DNA from: Sarcocystis neurona
Lineage: Eukaryota; Apicomplexa; Conoidasida; Eucoccidiorida; Sarcocystidae
DNA length: 64,000 nucleotides
Reading direction: 5' to 3'
Assembly: GCA_000727475.1 (NCBI GenBank)
Contig: KL647300.1
Location: 2,377,063 to 2,441,062 of the forward strand
Below the pieces are notes generated by a model that was not told the DNA's origin, did not search any database, and saw only the letters and a list, made by a program, of their open reading frames with translations. Both the position numbers and the translations under genes were made by a program. How positions within the stretch are numbered: the stretch's first letter is position 1; each line of letters begins with the position of its first letter. This document shows positions 51,701 through 63,521 of this stretch, piece after piece.

Positions 51701-54700
51701 AGACGTGGGGTCTCGTCCACAACATCTGAACAAATCCAAATGCGCGTTTTTGGTCTCTCCCGCTTTCTCTCTCGGGTGTACGTACACTGCAACGATGATG
51801 AGAGGAACGCTGGTAGCCGCTGGGTGACCCTCTGCCACCACAAACAGCCCCATACATCACACACATGTACAGAGACACGCATGGCAACCACCTTCCAGGT
51901 ATGCAGGAAAACACATACTTAGAGAATATACGATCGATGCGCAGCTCCCTGCTCATCACAAACAAATAACGAGAGAAAACCACAGACAGTCAGTGTCTCT
52001 CTGTCTCTCTGTATATGTGTGTGTACGCATATAACCCCTTCTTCTCAGCATGCGAGATATATACAGAGAGATAGACAGATACATATACACATATATACAT
52101 ATATATATAGTTATGTGTAGAGAGATGTACACATACGTGTATATATATATAGTCCATCACACACATACATACATATGTACATCCATACATACATGTATAC
52201 GCACGTTTAGATATTAATACATGTCTGTGTGCCTGCACATATCAGAGACGTACATGCGTGTTCGAATACACGGAAAGCCACAGAAAGGTGTATTTATAGA
52301 TCTGCGTAGTCCTCTCTCTCAACACACGCAACGTGCGCATATCCTCGGTCATACATATATGCATATATATATGTACAGACCTAGGCATACAGGATATGCT
52401 GTGCATTTGTATACGGCCAGGGAAAGTCGCAGAGAGGTGTACTTGTAAATCTGCGAATCTGCGGACTTCTTGCCCTCCTCAACTGCTGTAGATGTATGCG
52501 TGTTGCATGATGGCGAAGACAAAGTCCCGTTTCAACGCGCGCGTGCGGATCTTCGCAGCTTCCGCAGTAGCAGCTGCTGCTGAAAACTTCCGCTGATTGA
52601 CTCCAGCAACACGTGCTGACACACGTTTCTCGACAAATCAGGTCTGCCCCAGACATGCGTTTCTTTTTCACGAGGACGTATACTGCGACGTCCACCCCTA
52701 CCCATATATATACCTATATGTGTAGACACCTGCGTAAATACCCCAGCAATATGTATAAATGCGCCTAGAAATATTCCGAAGCATATATATTCCATATACA
52801 TATATATATATATGCAGGTCCAGGACACTTATGCGTAGACATACATGTGTACCGACAAATTGAAGGAGATCATATTCATACACGTGTGCATTTGTGAAGA
52901 TTGATGCGAGGGCAGAGAGACTGCAGTCCTGTCCACACACGCAGATTTCCACACAAATGTACACACACAGATATAAAACATAACTGTATACGGCCGGTAC
53001 CACTCTACCCAAATATATATACATATACATTTGTATAGATCACACCAGAATAAATGTGCGCCTATGTATGTATATGACCTACCTACATACATATCTGTAT
53101 GAATATACGTATATACCTACCTATATCTCTCTCTCTATATATATATGTACGTATGCATATTATTGGTATACCTACGTACATGCATATCTATATACATATG
53201 TGCATACCTATACATATATATATACATACATGTATATATATATCTCCATATATATGCATGCATAAGTATGTATATATATATATATATGTATGTGTACGTC
53301 ACTTCGAACAATGTGACTGGGAAAATGTGTGCATGAATACTCGTGCAGCATGGCCGCCCGTCTGATCACTTTTATCGGGCTTCACTACCATCGTTTCTCC
53401 GGAGCAGCAGCAGCAGCTGACAAAAGCTGCGAAAAGAAGAAGAGAAGGAAGAAGAGGAAAAGGAGAAGAGCCGCTACCTGTTCGGAAGAAAAAGAAGCGA
53501 CGCATTCGAGCGGGTCGTAGTTGAGGGGGACGCAGAGGAGCTTGTGCTGGAACGTGTAGCACAGCCACGACTTCTCGCTCAGCGCCAGCACTGCAGCAGC
53601 AGCAGCACCAGCAACACGCCGGCAACAGCGGAGATAATGACGGCAGCAGCAGCAGCAACGCGGCAGCAGCAGGAGAAATAACAGCAGCAGCAGCAGCAAA
53701 GCGGCAGCAGCAAAGAAATGACAGCAGCAGCGGCGACAACAACACACACAGAGGAGAGAGGCGCGGCGACGCAGCATGGCAGCAGCAATAGCAGCAGCAG
53801 CACAGCAGAAACCGCGGCAACAGCAGCCTTGGCAAGGATACACAAGCACCAGCAGCAGCAAAAGCAAAAGCAACAGAATTCGCGGTAGGGACGGCAACAG
53901 CAGCACTGCAGCAGGCGCAGCAGCATTCCCCACCGGGGCAGCGTAGACACGCCGCAACAACGGAAAGAGCGGCAGCTACAACGACTGCCGCCGTAGGAGC
54001 AACACCCCCTCGGCGGAACAGCAAAAAACGTGCCGCAGAGACGACGCTAGATCACGGGCAGTAGCCGCAGCAGCTGCTTCGCTGTGTACTCTCCAGCAGT
54101 ACAGGGAAACCAGAGCAAAAGAGAGCACCATCCTCCCAGGGACGCGACGCGCTGCAGCAGTCGTATGTTCACAACGCACGTGCGACATTACATTACTAGG
54201 AGCGATGCTGCATCAGCAGCGGCGGCAACGGCAGCACCAACAGCAGGAACAGGAGTACCGGCAGCAACAGCAGTAACGGCAGAAAGAGCAGCAATGGCCC
54301 TAACAGCAGAAACAGCAACATCCGCCGGAAGAGCAGCAACAGCAGCAGCACGTCGTTTTTTCTGGACGTACCGACCGGACAACGCCGCGCGCGTCCACAA
54401 ATGGCAGCGCCCCACGACGAAACAACGTATGTCCTATCAGTCTCCCTCCTCCTCACACGCGAACGTAGAAATGCTTTCACGTGTGTGCCAGTACGTGGTG
54501 CATAGGCGTCAGCACAGGAGACATATACACGAGCACATACGCGAGTACACATACACAGACGCATGGAGAGAATCAAACATATACACAGGTGGACACCTCG
54601 CAGACGCATTATCCAACGCGGAGACCCACACAAAACATATATATACACATACACATATGTATAGGGAGAGAGCTACACCGACAAAGGGGCACGCATATGT

Positions 54701-57700
54701 GCATGCAGGCACACCGGCGTGTCCCCTCCTACACATATCCGGTACTACTTCGGAAGAGCAAATTGCTGCTCAGTCTCTGTGTCACCTATTTTCCGAGACG
54801 GGAAGACGGCGGCGGACGGCAATTACCTGCAGGCTGTCGGTTGAGGCTGACAACGTGGAAGCGCACGGCCCTGCCGCCCAGAAATCTGCTGCGCTGGTCC
54901 ATCAGCGTCCCGAGCACCGGGTCAACGACGCTTCTCATCATAATGCCGGTGTTCAATCCCACCTGCATACAAACGCCCTCACCTAGCAAGGCGTGTCCCC
55001 TCTTCTTTCAAATGTGCATGCGCATACATACATGCAGATAAAAAGATATATATATGGATATATATGTATATATATGCATATGTGGATACACATATATAGG
55101 TATACACATGCATACGTATATGTATACGTAAGTATATGTATACGTAGGTATATGTATACGTAAGTATACGCATAGACAAGTATCTATATGCGTAAGTATA
55201 TACATGCACAGGTATATACGTACTTAAGTATACACATGTATAAGCATGTACATGCATAAGTCTATAGATATGTAAGCATATACACACATAAGGATATACA
55301 TTCATAAGTGTATACTTACATGTGTACACACTTCTGCGTACAATGCATATGAATGTATATTCACTCCCAAGAAGTCAGACGTACACCAACAGTATTTGGT
55401 GTAGACAACTGGGTCACACATCATATGACAGCACATTAGTCTACACTGCTACACCTACCTACACACATATATATACATATATATAAACCCGTACACAAGT
55501 ACATACACACAAATACATGCGCCTATACATATACACGTAGACACCGCCCTACGTATAGATAAATACACAAGGACACGTATATATACACATATATATACTC
55601 ATTTACTACACATAGGTGGGTAGAGACACAGATATATAGATGTACACCAGGTAAACACATGAATATATACATATATATCGGCCGAGACTTACATACCTAG
55701 AAGGATGAGATCTGTGTCCGTGTGTATGTGTGTACATAAAGTGCATGCAGAGCCACGTATGAGAGCTCCACACAAAGACACAACGGCCCGCACATCTGTA
55801 CGCACGCAGATACACAGAAGGCGCACCGGCGCGAACAACGACAAGTGAAGAACCCACGGGGTGGGACTCGGCGTGGACAGCCACGTCGAAGTGGTCCCCG
55901 TCATTCTTCTTCCTCACCGCCGACGCATGCGTTCGCTTTTCCCGTCACGCATGCGTTCTGCAGTGTGCGCCATGCATCTTCCCCTTTTTGACAATGAAGA
56001 CCTCAAGTGTGTCTGTGTCTGTGTGCGATCCGTTCGTGACGCATATGTACATATATGAGACAAATATGTCTAGCCGGTGCTGCCTACGACCGCCCACGAG
56101 TCCCCAACGTCTCCTCCTGCTGTGGCCGCGCATTCCCTCTCACTATACGCGTCTGCACACAGACGCCTGCGCAAGGTCGGCCAGAGAGAGACGGGTGCAA
56201 CAATCGCACGGGAAGACTCGCACGGGCAACATATGCACGGGCCGCTGAAAAGGGACAGCAACACAGACACACACAGACACAGACACCTCGAGAGACAGAA
56301 GCGTGGGGGCGGCGCCTTGCGCGCACGCGGGTGGCGTCTCTCGTTATATTTGTACGAGCCGGTGCGTAGGCTCTGCTGGGTTCTCCTCACGTGCAGGTAA
56401 AGCGTGGGGGGGTCTGGCGCGGCGCCATTCTCGAGAGATCCGTCGGCAGTGGCGGCGGCACTGGCAGGCGCCGAGCTGCTGTTGCCGGCCATGGCCAGAA
56501 GACAGACACTTTCCGGGGTGGCGTCGTTGGGCAGGAGCTGCGTCGCGAGCTGCCGCAGGGCTCGCTCTTTGTCGATGCTCAGCAGCCGCACCATGTTGTC
56601 GAGTCCGCCAACGGCCGCGAAGGAGGCGCGGAGCCGGCCGCTGGGCACGGGCTGGACGGACATGCAGGTCGTTTCGACGTTGAGGTTCCTACGCGCAACT
56701 TCGATAAGTGCATGCGAGTCGTCCACTTCGAAAAGGACGAGCTCCCCCCCTGCAAGGGCGACGAGAATTTGTCGCTCGTTTGCAGCAGCCGCCTTGACGC
56801 GTCTGCCACCCGGGCAGCGCCACTCCTGGACGCGGGCCGCTGCAGCAGCAGCAGGACCGGTCGGGTGTTTGGCCAGAGTCAAGCGTATCCCACTCTCGTG
56901 CACCTGGAGGAAGGAATCGTCGTGCATCAGAGAGACCAGCAAGGAAGAAATCGACGTAAGAAACAGCGGACTGTCAATAACTTCCTCGATCGTGTCGCCG
57001 ATCTGCAGCACGAGACTGCTTCCCTCGAAAGCCACGACAATGAACCCATCGAACGCGCTGTCGCGGCTCAGCTTCGTCGTCCACACCGCCCGGGCCTTCC
57101 CCGGCAGCTCGTTGTCTGCCATTTCCTCGACCCCCAAGCCGTGCTGCAAAATTCGTAACGTACTTCGCGGCCCACGCCCGCAAAGCACGTACAGCTGAGG
57201 CGACCCGGTGCCCTGCGCATCAGAGACGCGCAGCGCGGTGATCGGTGAAAGAGAGAGGAACTCGTCGACCAGCGCGAGATTCTTCAGCGGCCGCGGCCGG
57301 AAGGCGATAATCGCCTCCTGGCCGAGGGGATGGGACGAAGAACAGCGTGGGTCGTTCGCGTCGCTGCCAATCCCTGTGAACTGATAGAAAAGATGGTTGC
57401 CGAATTCCGCTGCCACAAACAAATACCCGGACTTCAACACACACAGCGCGTTGGCAACGACCGGGACCGTGTCAAAGTAGCGGCAAACGAGCTCCCGGAC
57501 GACTCCCTCTTCGTGCGACACTTCCACCTTGTAGATGTCGCCGAAGTCACTTTGAATCAATATGAAGAAGAAGCCCTTCATGCGATGGACGGCGAAGGCG
57601 GTGACCACGAGCCCGCGGTCGGAGCCCATCTCCAGCCGCCGTGGGATCGCGCAGCAAACGTCCTCGTGCTCGAGCTTCTTGTAGACCAAGTAATTCTCGC

Positions 57701-60700
57701 AGCAGACGATGACCCCGCTCGGGCCGTCCGCGCCGCCCCCGCCAGGAACGGGAATCAACGCGTGGGCCGTGGAGTCCACCGGCAGCGTCGCCTTCTTGAT
57801 CACGTGGTTCAGCCCGAGGTCCATTTCCCAGAAGCACAGCCCCTTGGGCACCACCACGCCTGCATGCAAAAATCAGCACGTGTTGACATACCACGCGGCG
57901 CAAGAGAAGTCTCCAGGGATAAATAAAGGAAAGGACGAGAAGCGTGACGAGGAGAGGGCGACACAGGAGAGAGACCGCGCAGCAGCAGGACGGAAGACGC
58001 GAGCCGCTAAAAGGCTGGGCCGTCGTCCGGGGAAGTGAGTCCGCGGGGTGAGTCACCATGCAGTGCAAGGAGAAAAGAAAAGATACTCCCTCAGATGAAA
58101 TGAGAAAAAAAGCGTGGGGGCAACGGGGGGGGGGGATGTGAAGGGGGCGGAACACGTATCGCGTGCGGGTTGTGCAACGAACCAGGTGTACAGACACCGA
58201 AAAGACGAGACCTGCAGTCAGAGAGAAGGCGCCGAAGAGGGAAAAGCAGAAAACGAACAGAGAGGCGCCGGCCACCGAAGAGGGGGGACGCGCGGGAAAA
58301 TAACAAAATCTTCCTGTCAAGTCGAAATGTGCAACCAAATGGTTCAGCCCCACTCTGGCAGAGGAACAACGAAAGGAGAGCAGCATGCGCCGAAACGGCA
58401 AGCAGAGAGACATGCAGAAGACGGTAAAAAAAGACTGACAAGTGGCGAAGGACGACGACGTGGAGGAGAAGCGACAGCAGAAAGAAATAGAAGCCACCAC
58501 CGTAGGCCGTATATCACAGAAGAAGGCACGCGACGCCGTTCTCGGTGACGGGCACCGACGGCGCGCGAACAGCAGTCAACAGCAGCAGCAGGAGGACCAC
58601 CAGGCAGCTGCGGCGCCAGCAGCCGCAACAAGAGCAAATGCTGCTGCAGTCGCATCTCTCTACTGCATGTCTTTACGGTCCCGGTGGTACTGCTGCTGAA
58701 GCAGTGCCGCAGTTGCAAGCGAAGAAGAACCAGACTTCTCCACGAAATATGGAAGAGCAGCAGGTAACGGGGAGTATCGAAGCAGCAGCGGGAGGAAAGG
58801 AGGGGCCTGGTCCCTGCGACGATACGACTTCACAGTGGCGTAGAAACGTTCACAAATTTACGCGTTTCCGGGGGAGAAAAGTCGCACCACGCTCGTCGGC
58901 CTCCAGGACAGGTCCCGCAACTGCCGCTAAGAAAAAGACAAGTTGGCGCCGTCAAGAAACTGCCGAGGCGGTTGCTTCTAGGCTTCTTCACATGCACGTT
59001 TTTGTGGGGAAAAGGTCGCCAACACCAACGCATGCAGAAGGAACAGCGCTAGACGAGACAGAGAGACACACACAGAGGCGCACACACAGCGGATCGTAAG
59101 ACGTACACACGCACACACCAAGCGAGAAATCGCAGCATACGACACAAATATATCTGCGACGTGACAATGAAAGATAAGAAAGTAGACGACACGCAGCACA
59201 CATCTGTTTAGAGCAACCCAACGATACGAATATGCGTATTCGTACACAGAGGGCGTGACAGAGAAAAAGACAAAAACACAGATATGCACATACATATATA
59301 TACATGGAGAGGAATGCATACCCACAGATATATACACATATAATACTACGTACATTTCTATCTATACATGCATGTGACGTATCTGTATATGTGTACACAT
59401 AGACACATCCACATACATACATTATTGGAGGACGTGTGTTTCTACTGGCCAAGTTGTTAAGATTACCCGGCTTTGAAGGATTTTTGTCTGTGGACTCGAC
59501 ATTCTGTTCGAGAGACGCGAAGAGAGGATTCTCGAAGCCCATATCAACGCCGCATAGCTCGTGACATATGGAGTGACTTTTGTGAGCCTCCAGCGGACTG
59601 CTGATGGTCAGCTGGGCTTTGCTGTCTCTGTTAACAATATAAACAAACTTCTGTCTCTCGACCGCCGCAACCATCAGCGTGCGTCCCTTGGGGTCCACGG
59701 CCAAATATTCGCCGGGCACGACGCGACGAATCCCTGCAGCAGAAAACGGAAAACTCACGAGCAGGGGTGGCGTGTGCGCCGCGACGCACTGGGAGGGCGT
59801 CGCAGCAGAAGAAAGCGACCACACATGGAGCACAAACAGCGGGACCGGGGGCGTCGGCCGAGAAAAAGACAGGCGTGGCCGGAGCAACAGCAGATGCCAA
59901 GTTTGAAACGCACGAAGAACGTGGAAGGCAGGACACACCACGGGGCGTCAGCAAAAGTGTTGAACAGCACACGTCAAGGACGGGGACGGGGACGCGACGA
60001 CGATCTATTCTAAGCCACTAAAAAGGCAAAAATTGACACTAGACGGCCGGGGACAGAAAGCAACGAACAGACAGTGACACGGAGAAAACAGAGAAATCGA
60101 GTTTATCCGAAGAAGTCGCTAAAAAGTTCCACAGAAAGTCCCCACGAAAAGACAACCTTCACACGCGTCTACTACTACTATACACGTGTATACACACATC
60201 CGTGCTAAGAAGTAGACTCACCAGATCTATATACTGTCCACACATGTGGCACATTCCAACAAACGAATACGCTTCTATACATATACATATATATACACAT
60301 ATCCAAATACGTGGACTCACACGTACAAGAGTAATATATACATGTATGTATGCATGTATGCACATGTGTATATATATGGATATACAAGTCCAGGAGTATT
60401 CTACGCCTATGTTACAAATTTTGGCACACTCGAACACACAGATACGCTTCTATACACATACATTCATATACAAATGAGGACATACAGGTGCAACAGGCTT
60501 CTACGCACATATATATCACACACTACGGCATAGTTGAACATACAGGTACGCCCATATATATGCACATACATACAGAGAGGGGGAGACACATAAGATAGGC
60601 AGACACATGCAGGTAGATCGATAGGAAGACAGGATGGAGAGGATAAATAGATAAACAGATGTGAACACACATGTAGAAAAGAAATACAGGTGTGCTCTAT

Positions 60701-62669
60701 ATTACATATGTGTCTACACAGATGAATGTGTTGGAGTCCATATGTTCCTCACAACGAAGGACTGCTGGTGTATTCGCACACACAGATATGTGTACAAATA
60801 CCCTCATATATATACGGATGTGGGTGCAACGCCTGCTAGTATGATGACGTGTTTGTACTGTCAAGTAAATAGGCAAACCCATCTCTGGACACGCATATAT
60901 ACTTGCGCGTACAGACATATATACACGTGTACACACACACATATGTATCGTATGGATATGACTACACACGTGGAGACGGTGGAGACGGAGGTGCACCCGG
61001 TTTCGTGTGTGAACCGCCTTCTGCCCTTCGTGTAATTCTCGCACGGAACTTCTTCGACGCTACTTGTGCCTGCGACAGATACAACGAGGCCACCAAACCA
61101 ACGCAGCAGCCTACAGGCGCAGAGAATTCACCCGCAGACTGCGAGACGGACGAGAGACGGAGACGGCGAGGCGGACAGACGGCGACCGAGACCCCCAAAA
61201 GAAGTTTCGACGTCGTCTGTCCGTCGAAGGGCAATCGATGAATCTCCCACGTGTCCGTATATGTGTAGATATCTGTGTGTGTACACATAGAGAAGTATAC
61301 GTGTATGTATATATACAGATATACAGACGTATAGACACAGAGATATATACGTTTATAGAGATACACGCGCACACACACGGCTGCTTGTAGCTGAGACGGT
61401 CACAGCGGTCGAAGGCGTGTTGAAGTCGAAAGACAGCAGCACTCCGCGCGGCAGTCCTCACACGCAGCCGCATGGGAACATACGGAAGTACTTCCAATCA
61501 ACACAGCAAGCCCTATTCCTGCGTCCTTACAAATCCCCGCGCACGACCTATATAAGCCCACTTTTCTACGTATATACGTGTGTACACTTCTCTCTATGTG
61601 TATATATACATATGAATATATAGATATATACGTATATAAACTTATGTATAGTTGTGTATGAATGACGGCGCGTACGTACATGCACAGATATACACATACA
61701 CTCGTGTACACATGCATATATGCATATAAACGTAGGTACGTCCATACATGCACAGCTACATATACAGACACACACACACACAGACATGCTTCCCCACTTG
61801 TATACCCCCCACATATATACACCGTCATATACTCTACAAATACACATCCCTACACATATATATGAATCCACAAAGATATCCCTGCCCACGTATATTCATC
61901 CACACATACAGACATTCCCACATTTATATACATCCACACACACATATATATCCACACATATACACAGTCCCACACATATGTACGTCCACATACATATACG
62001 TCGTCACACATACACATTTCCACACGCATGTACATATATATATATAGTCCCACGCATATACAGTCATACGTATCTACATTTCCAGGGATACATCGTGACG
62101 TATATACGTGCCCGAATATATGCGAATGTATGTATAAATACACCCCCGGATCTCCATACACGTCTCCAGAGATATGCTGCCTACTGCTCCGTATGTATGT
62201 GTGTGCGTATCTGCTGCAGCCAGCGTCCCTATATTGACCACGCAGAGACCGAGACACAGACAGGCAGCCTTCGTCGCAGCAGTGGCCCTCCACCCATCCC
62301 CTGCCCCGTTGGCCCCCTGCACTTCGTGAAATTCATACCCGTCTTCCCGTAGCCTTCGCAGTGGACACGCAGAAACTGGTTGCGCTTGGCGTGGAACTCG
62401 AGGACCGCGAGACGGCCACTATCGCTGGTCAAGGCCAGCACGTCCTTGTGACTGCCCGTCAGACGAAAGGCCGCTATTTGTCGAATGAGTCCGAATATTT
62501 CCGTGCTGCATATGGAGTGCAGCTTGCCCTGTTCGTCTGGCCTCAGCAGCTCCAACACGCGGCCGCGGGCCACCACCACCTCCTGCGCCCGTGGGGCGCT
62601 GAAGTTCCCCTGCACGGCGTGCGTGACCGCCGTCGGCCGCTGCAGCGTCAAGTGGTACAGCACCGGCAT
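36707..62669 (-). CDS. SF3B3: Splicing factor 3b subunit 3 (SF3b130/SAP130), complete, 16 exons
   Basis: Exons: 62669-62339, 59733-59467, 57859-56391, 54962-54827, 53590-53478, 50261-50111, 49710-49526, 48712-48608, 47837-47709, 46176-46111, 44193-44068, 41895-41756, 40222-40144, 39695-39456, 37647-37546 and 36844-36707. Every intron is GT-AG, every phase matches, and the sum is 3777 nt (1258 residues plus stop; human protein about 1217). The protein aligns end to end with the family: start MPVLYHLTLQRPTAV, then LAVDPKGR, GFENP, DLGLNHV, YFDTVPV, CGRGPRS, ADHNAY, HVGETV, RSYYHPVK and VIDGDLCET near the end. SF3B3 is the triple beta-propeller scaffold of SF3b in the U2 snRNP (MMS1-type N-terminal region, CPSF_A-type C-terminal region), acting in the nucleus at branch-site recognition. 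Local additions are small: a short poly-Ala at about 56845 and an acidic EEEEDADEDD at about 49535. The start is the only ATG that fits. The N gap at 42180-42868 lies in intron 11 and removes no exon. Confidence 0.96.
37762..37815 (-). pseudogene. Partial, diverged copy of SF3B3 exon 15 with its acceptor
   Basis: Roughly 44 of 56 positions match the acceptor and first 35 bases of exon 15 (37647). The AG is kept at 37798-37797, and the copy reads LDLSTHFQVV where the exon reads LDLLTHLEMV. It lies 149 bp upstream in sense and dissolves into GTATAT repeat, so it lacks the rest of the exon. It is most likely a decayed tandem duplication. Confidence 0.75.
38690..39430. repeat. CTG/CTCTCCTGCTG repeat domain in SF3B3 intron 14
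   Basis: Interrupted CTG with a recurring CTCTCCTGCTGCTGCC module. Near-identical stretches of about 80-130 bp recur between 39110 and 39400 (for example CATCTCCTTCTACTGCTTCT at two places). On the sense strand this is CAG-rich and begins soon after the exon 14 donor. Confidence 0.85.
42110..42960. repeat. GAGCAG/CAG array with a 689-base assembly gap
   Basis: CAGGAG/GAGCAG units on both sides of Ns at 42180-42868, inside SF3B3 intron 11. The flanks are nearly identical in unit content, so the gap probably hides a longer or collapsed array. Confidence 0.93.
43340..43935. repeat. CAG tracts on plus in SF3B3 intron 11
   Basis: Short CAG runs at 43360-43380, 43675-43715 and 43875-43940. On the SF3B3 sense strand they are CTG. 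The many open frames here are repeat by-products. Confidence 0.7.
44194..44213 (-). promoter_or_regulatory. CTG-tract 3' splice site of SF3B3 exon 11
   Basis: On the sense strand, CTGCTGCTGCTGCAG abuts exon 11. This is the clearest of several acceptors where CTG triplets take the place of a normal polypyrimidine tract. Confidence 0.7.
47200..47708. repeat. CTG tract on plus (CAG sense) directly after the SF3B3 exon 9 donor
   Basis: The sense strand reads GTGAGTAGCAGCAGCAGC at the donor and stays CAG-rich and open for about 180 codons. The splice is preferred over read-through because exon 10 (46176) continues the family alignment in phase. Confidence 0.75.
47940..48450. repeat. Minisatellite of about 80-110 bp in SF3B3 intron 8
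   Basis: Six diverged copies of a GACGCATATTATAGTGGGGT-type core followed by TTCACAGA and TATATA runs, starting near 47962, 48058, 48138, 48240, 48351 and 48437. Confidence 0.8.
52250..52475. repeat. Diverged direct repeat of about 60 bp in SF3B3 intron 5
   Basis: A segment around AAAGGTGTATTTATAGATCTGCG (52283-52305) recurs as AGAGGTGTACTTGTAAATCTGCG (52431-52453), about 148 bp apart. Confidence 0.65.
53591..54370. repeat. CAG on plus (CTG sense) filling the end of SF3B3 intron 4
   Basis: CAG runs at 53590-53960 and 54200-54350. On the sense strand the intron is CTG-rich right up to the exon 5 acceptor at 53591, while the exon itself has none. Confidence 0.8.
55100..55330. repeat. TATACGTAAGTATATG repeat in SF3B3 intron 3
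   Basis: GTATACGTA(A/G)(G)TATAT units run in tandem at about 55115-55175, with looser copies to 55330. Confidence 0.75.
57860..59466 (-). other. SF3B3 intron 2, mostly complex sequence
   Basis: One of the few introns here with little AT microsatellite: CTG-sense patches near 58570-58620, a C/G run at 58124-58133 and CA-rich DNA towards 59100-59450. A minus frame of about 317 codons (57547-58500) overlaps exon 3 and is the exon's frame partner, not a gene. Confidence 0.55.
59734..62338 (-). other. SF3B3 intron 1 with two repeat families
   Basis: Around 60240-60560 a unit containing TACGCTTCTATACA recurs at 60267 and 60442, with a weaker copy at about 60545. At 61850-62060 short CCACACAT-type units with TATATA alternate. 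No exon is needed or seen between exons 1 and 2, as the phase closes across the intron. Confidence 0.6.
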
Positions 62670-62851
62670 CTTCTTCTCAAAGCGAAAGACAGCAGCAAGG
62701 CCCACGCGGAGACAAAGCGGAGGACGACGACGAGGAGAACGGCGGGCAACAAATGGGACGGCCACGGATGGGGGAGGCGCGTCCCACTGCCGGACGGAGA
62801 GGACGACAACCGAGACAGCGCAACAGAACGCGCGAGGAAGCCAAAGAAGAG
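62670..62851 (-). promoter_or_regulatory. Upstream region of SF3B3
   Basis: About 180 bp of complex GC-rich sequence between the start codon and the 71-bp minisatellite. No TATA-like box is evident. It probably contains the 5' UTR. Confidence 0.4.
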
Positions 62852-63521
62852 CCGGACGAGGCGCTGTGTTGCAGAGGAGGCCGACCGCAACACACCAGCA
62901 GCACACGAGTTCGTTAGGACGACCGGACGAGGCGCTGTGTTGCAGAGGAGGCCGACCGCAACACACCAGCAGCACACGAGTTCGTTAGGACGACCGGACG
63001 AGGCGCTGTGTTGCAGAGGAGGCCGACCGCAACACACGAGCAGGCACACGANNNNNNNNNNNNNNNNNNNNNNNNNNNNNNNNNNNNNNNNNNNNNNNNN
63101 NNNNNNNNNNNNNNNNNNNNNNNNNNNNNNNNNNNNNNNNNNNNNNNNNNNNNNNNNNNNNNNNNNNNNNNNNNNNNNNNNNNNNNNNNNNNNNNNNNNN
63201 NNNNNNNNNNNNNNNNNNNNNNNNNNNNNNNNNNNNNNNNNNNNNNNNNNNNNNNNNNNNNNNNNNNNNNNNNNNNNNNNNNNNNNNNNNNNNNNNNNNN
63301 NNNNNNNNNNNNNNNNNNNNNNNNNNNNNNNNNNNNNNNNNNNNNNNNNNNNNNAGCAGCACACGAGTTCGTTAGGACGACCGGACGAGGCGCTGTGTTG
63401 CAGAGGAGGCCGACCGCAACACACGAGCAGCACACGAGTTCGTTAGGACGACCGGACGAGGCGCTGTGTTGCAGAGGAGGCCGACCGCAACACACGAGCA
63501 GCACACGAGTTCGTTAGGACG
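62852..63521. repeat. 71-bp tandem minisatellite with a 303-base assembly gap
   Basis: The marker GCGCTGTGTTGCAGAGGAGG starts at 62861, 62932 and 63003, and after the Ns (63052-63354) at 63390 and 63461, always 71 bp apart. Units differ mainly at ACACCAGCAG versus ACACGAGCAG. As 71 is not a multiple of 3, the frames rotate and the open frames are not meaningful. Confidence 0.95.

Noticed and set aside
57547..58500. 317-codon minus frame overlapping SF3B3 exon 3
   Set aside because: An out-of-frame partner of exon 3 that runs into intron 2; the true frame is fixed by the family alignment.
62852..63521. CRISPR-like array
   Set aside because: Units are contiguous 71-bp tandem repeats without spacers, in a eukaryotic genome.
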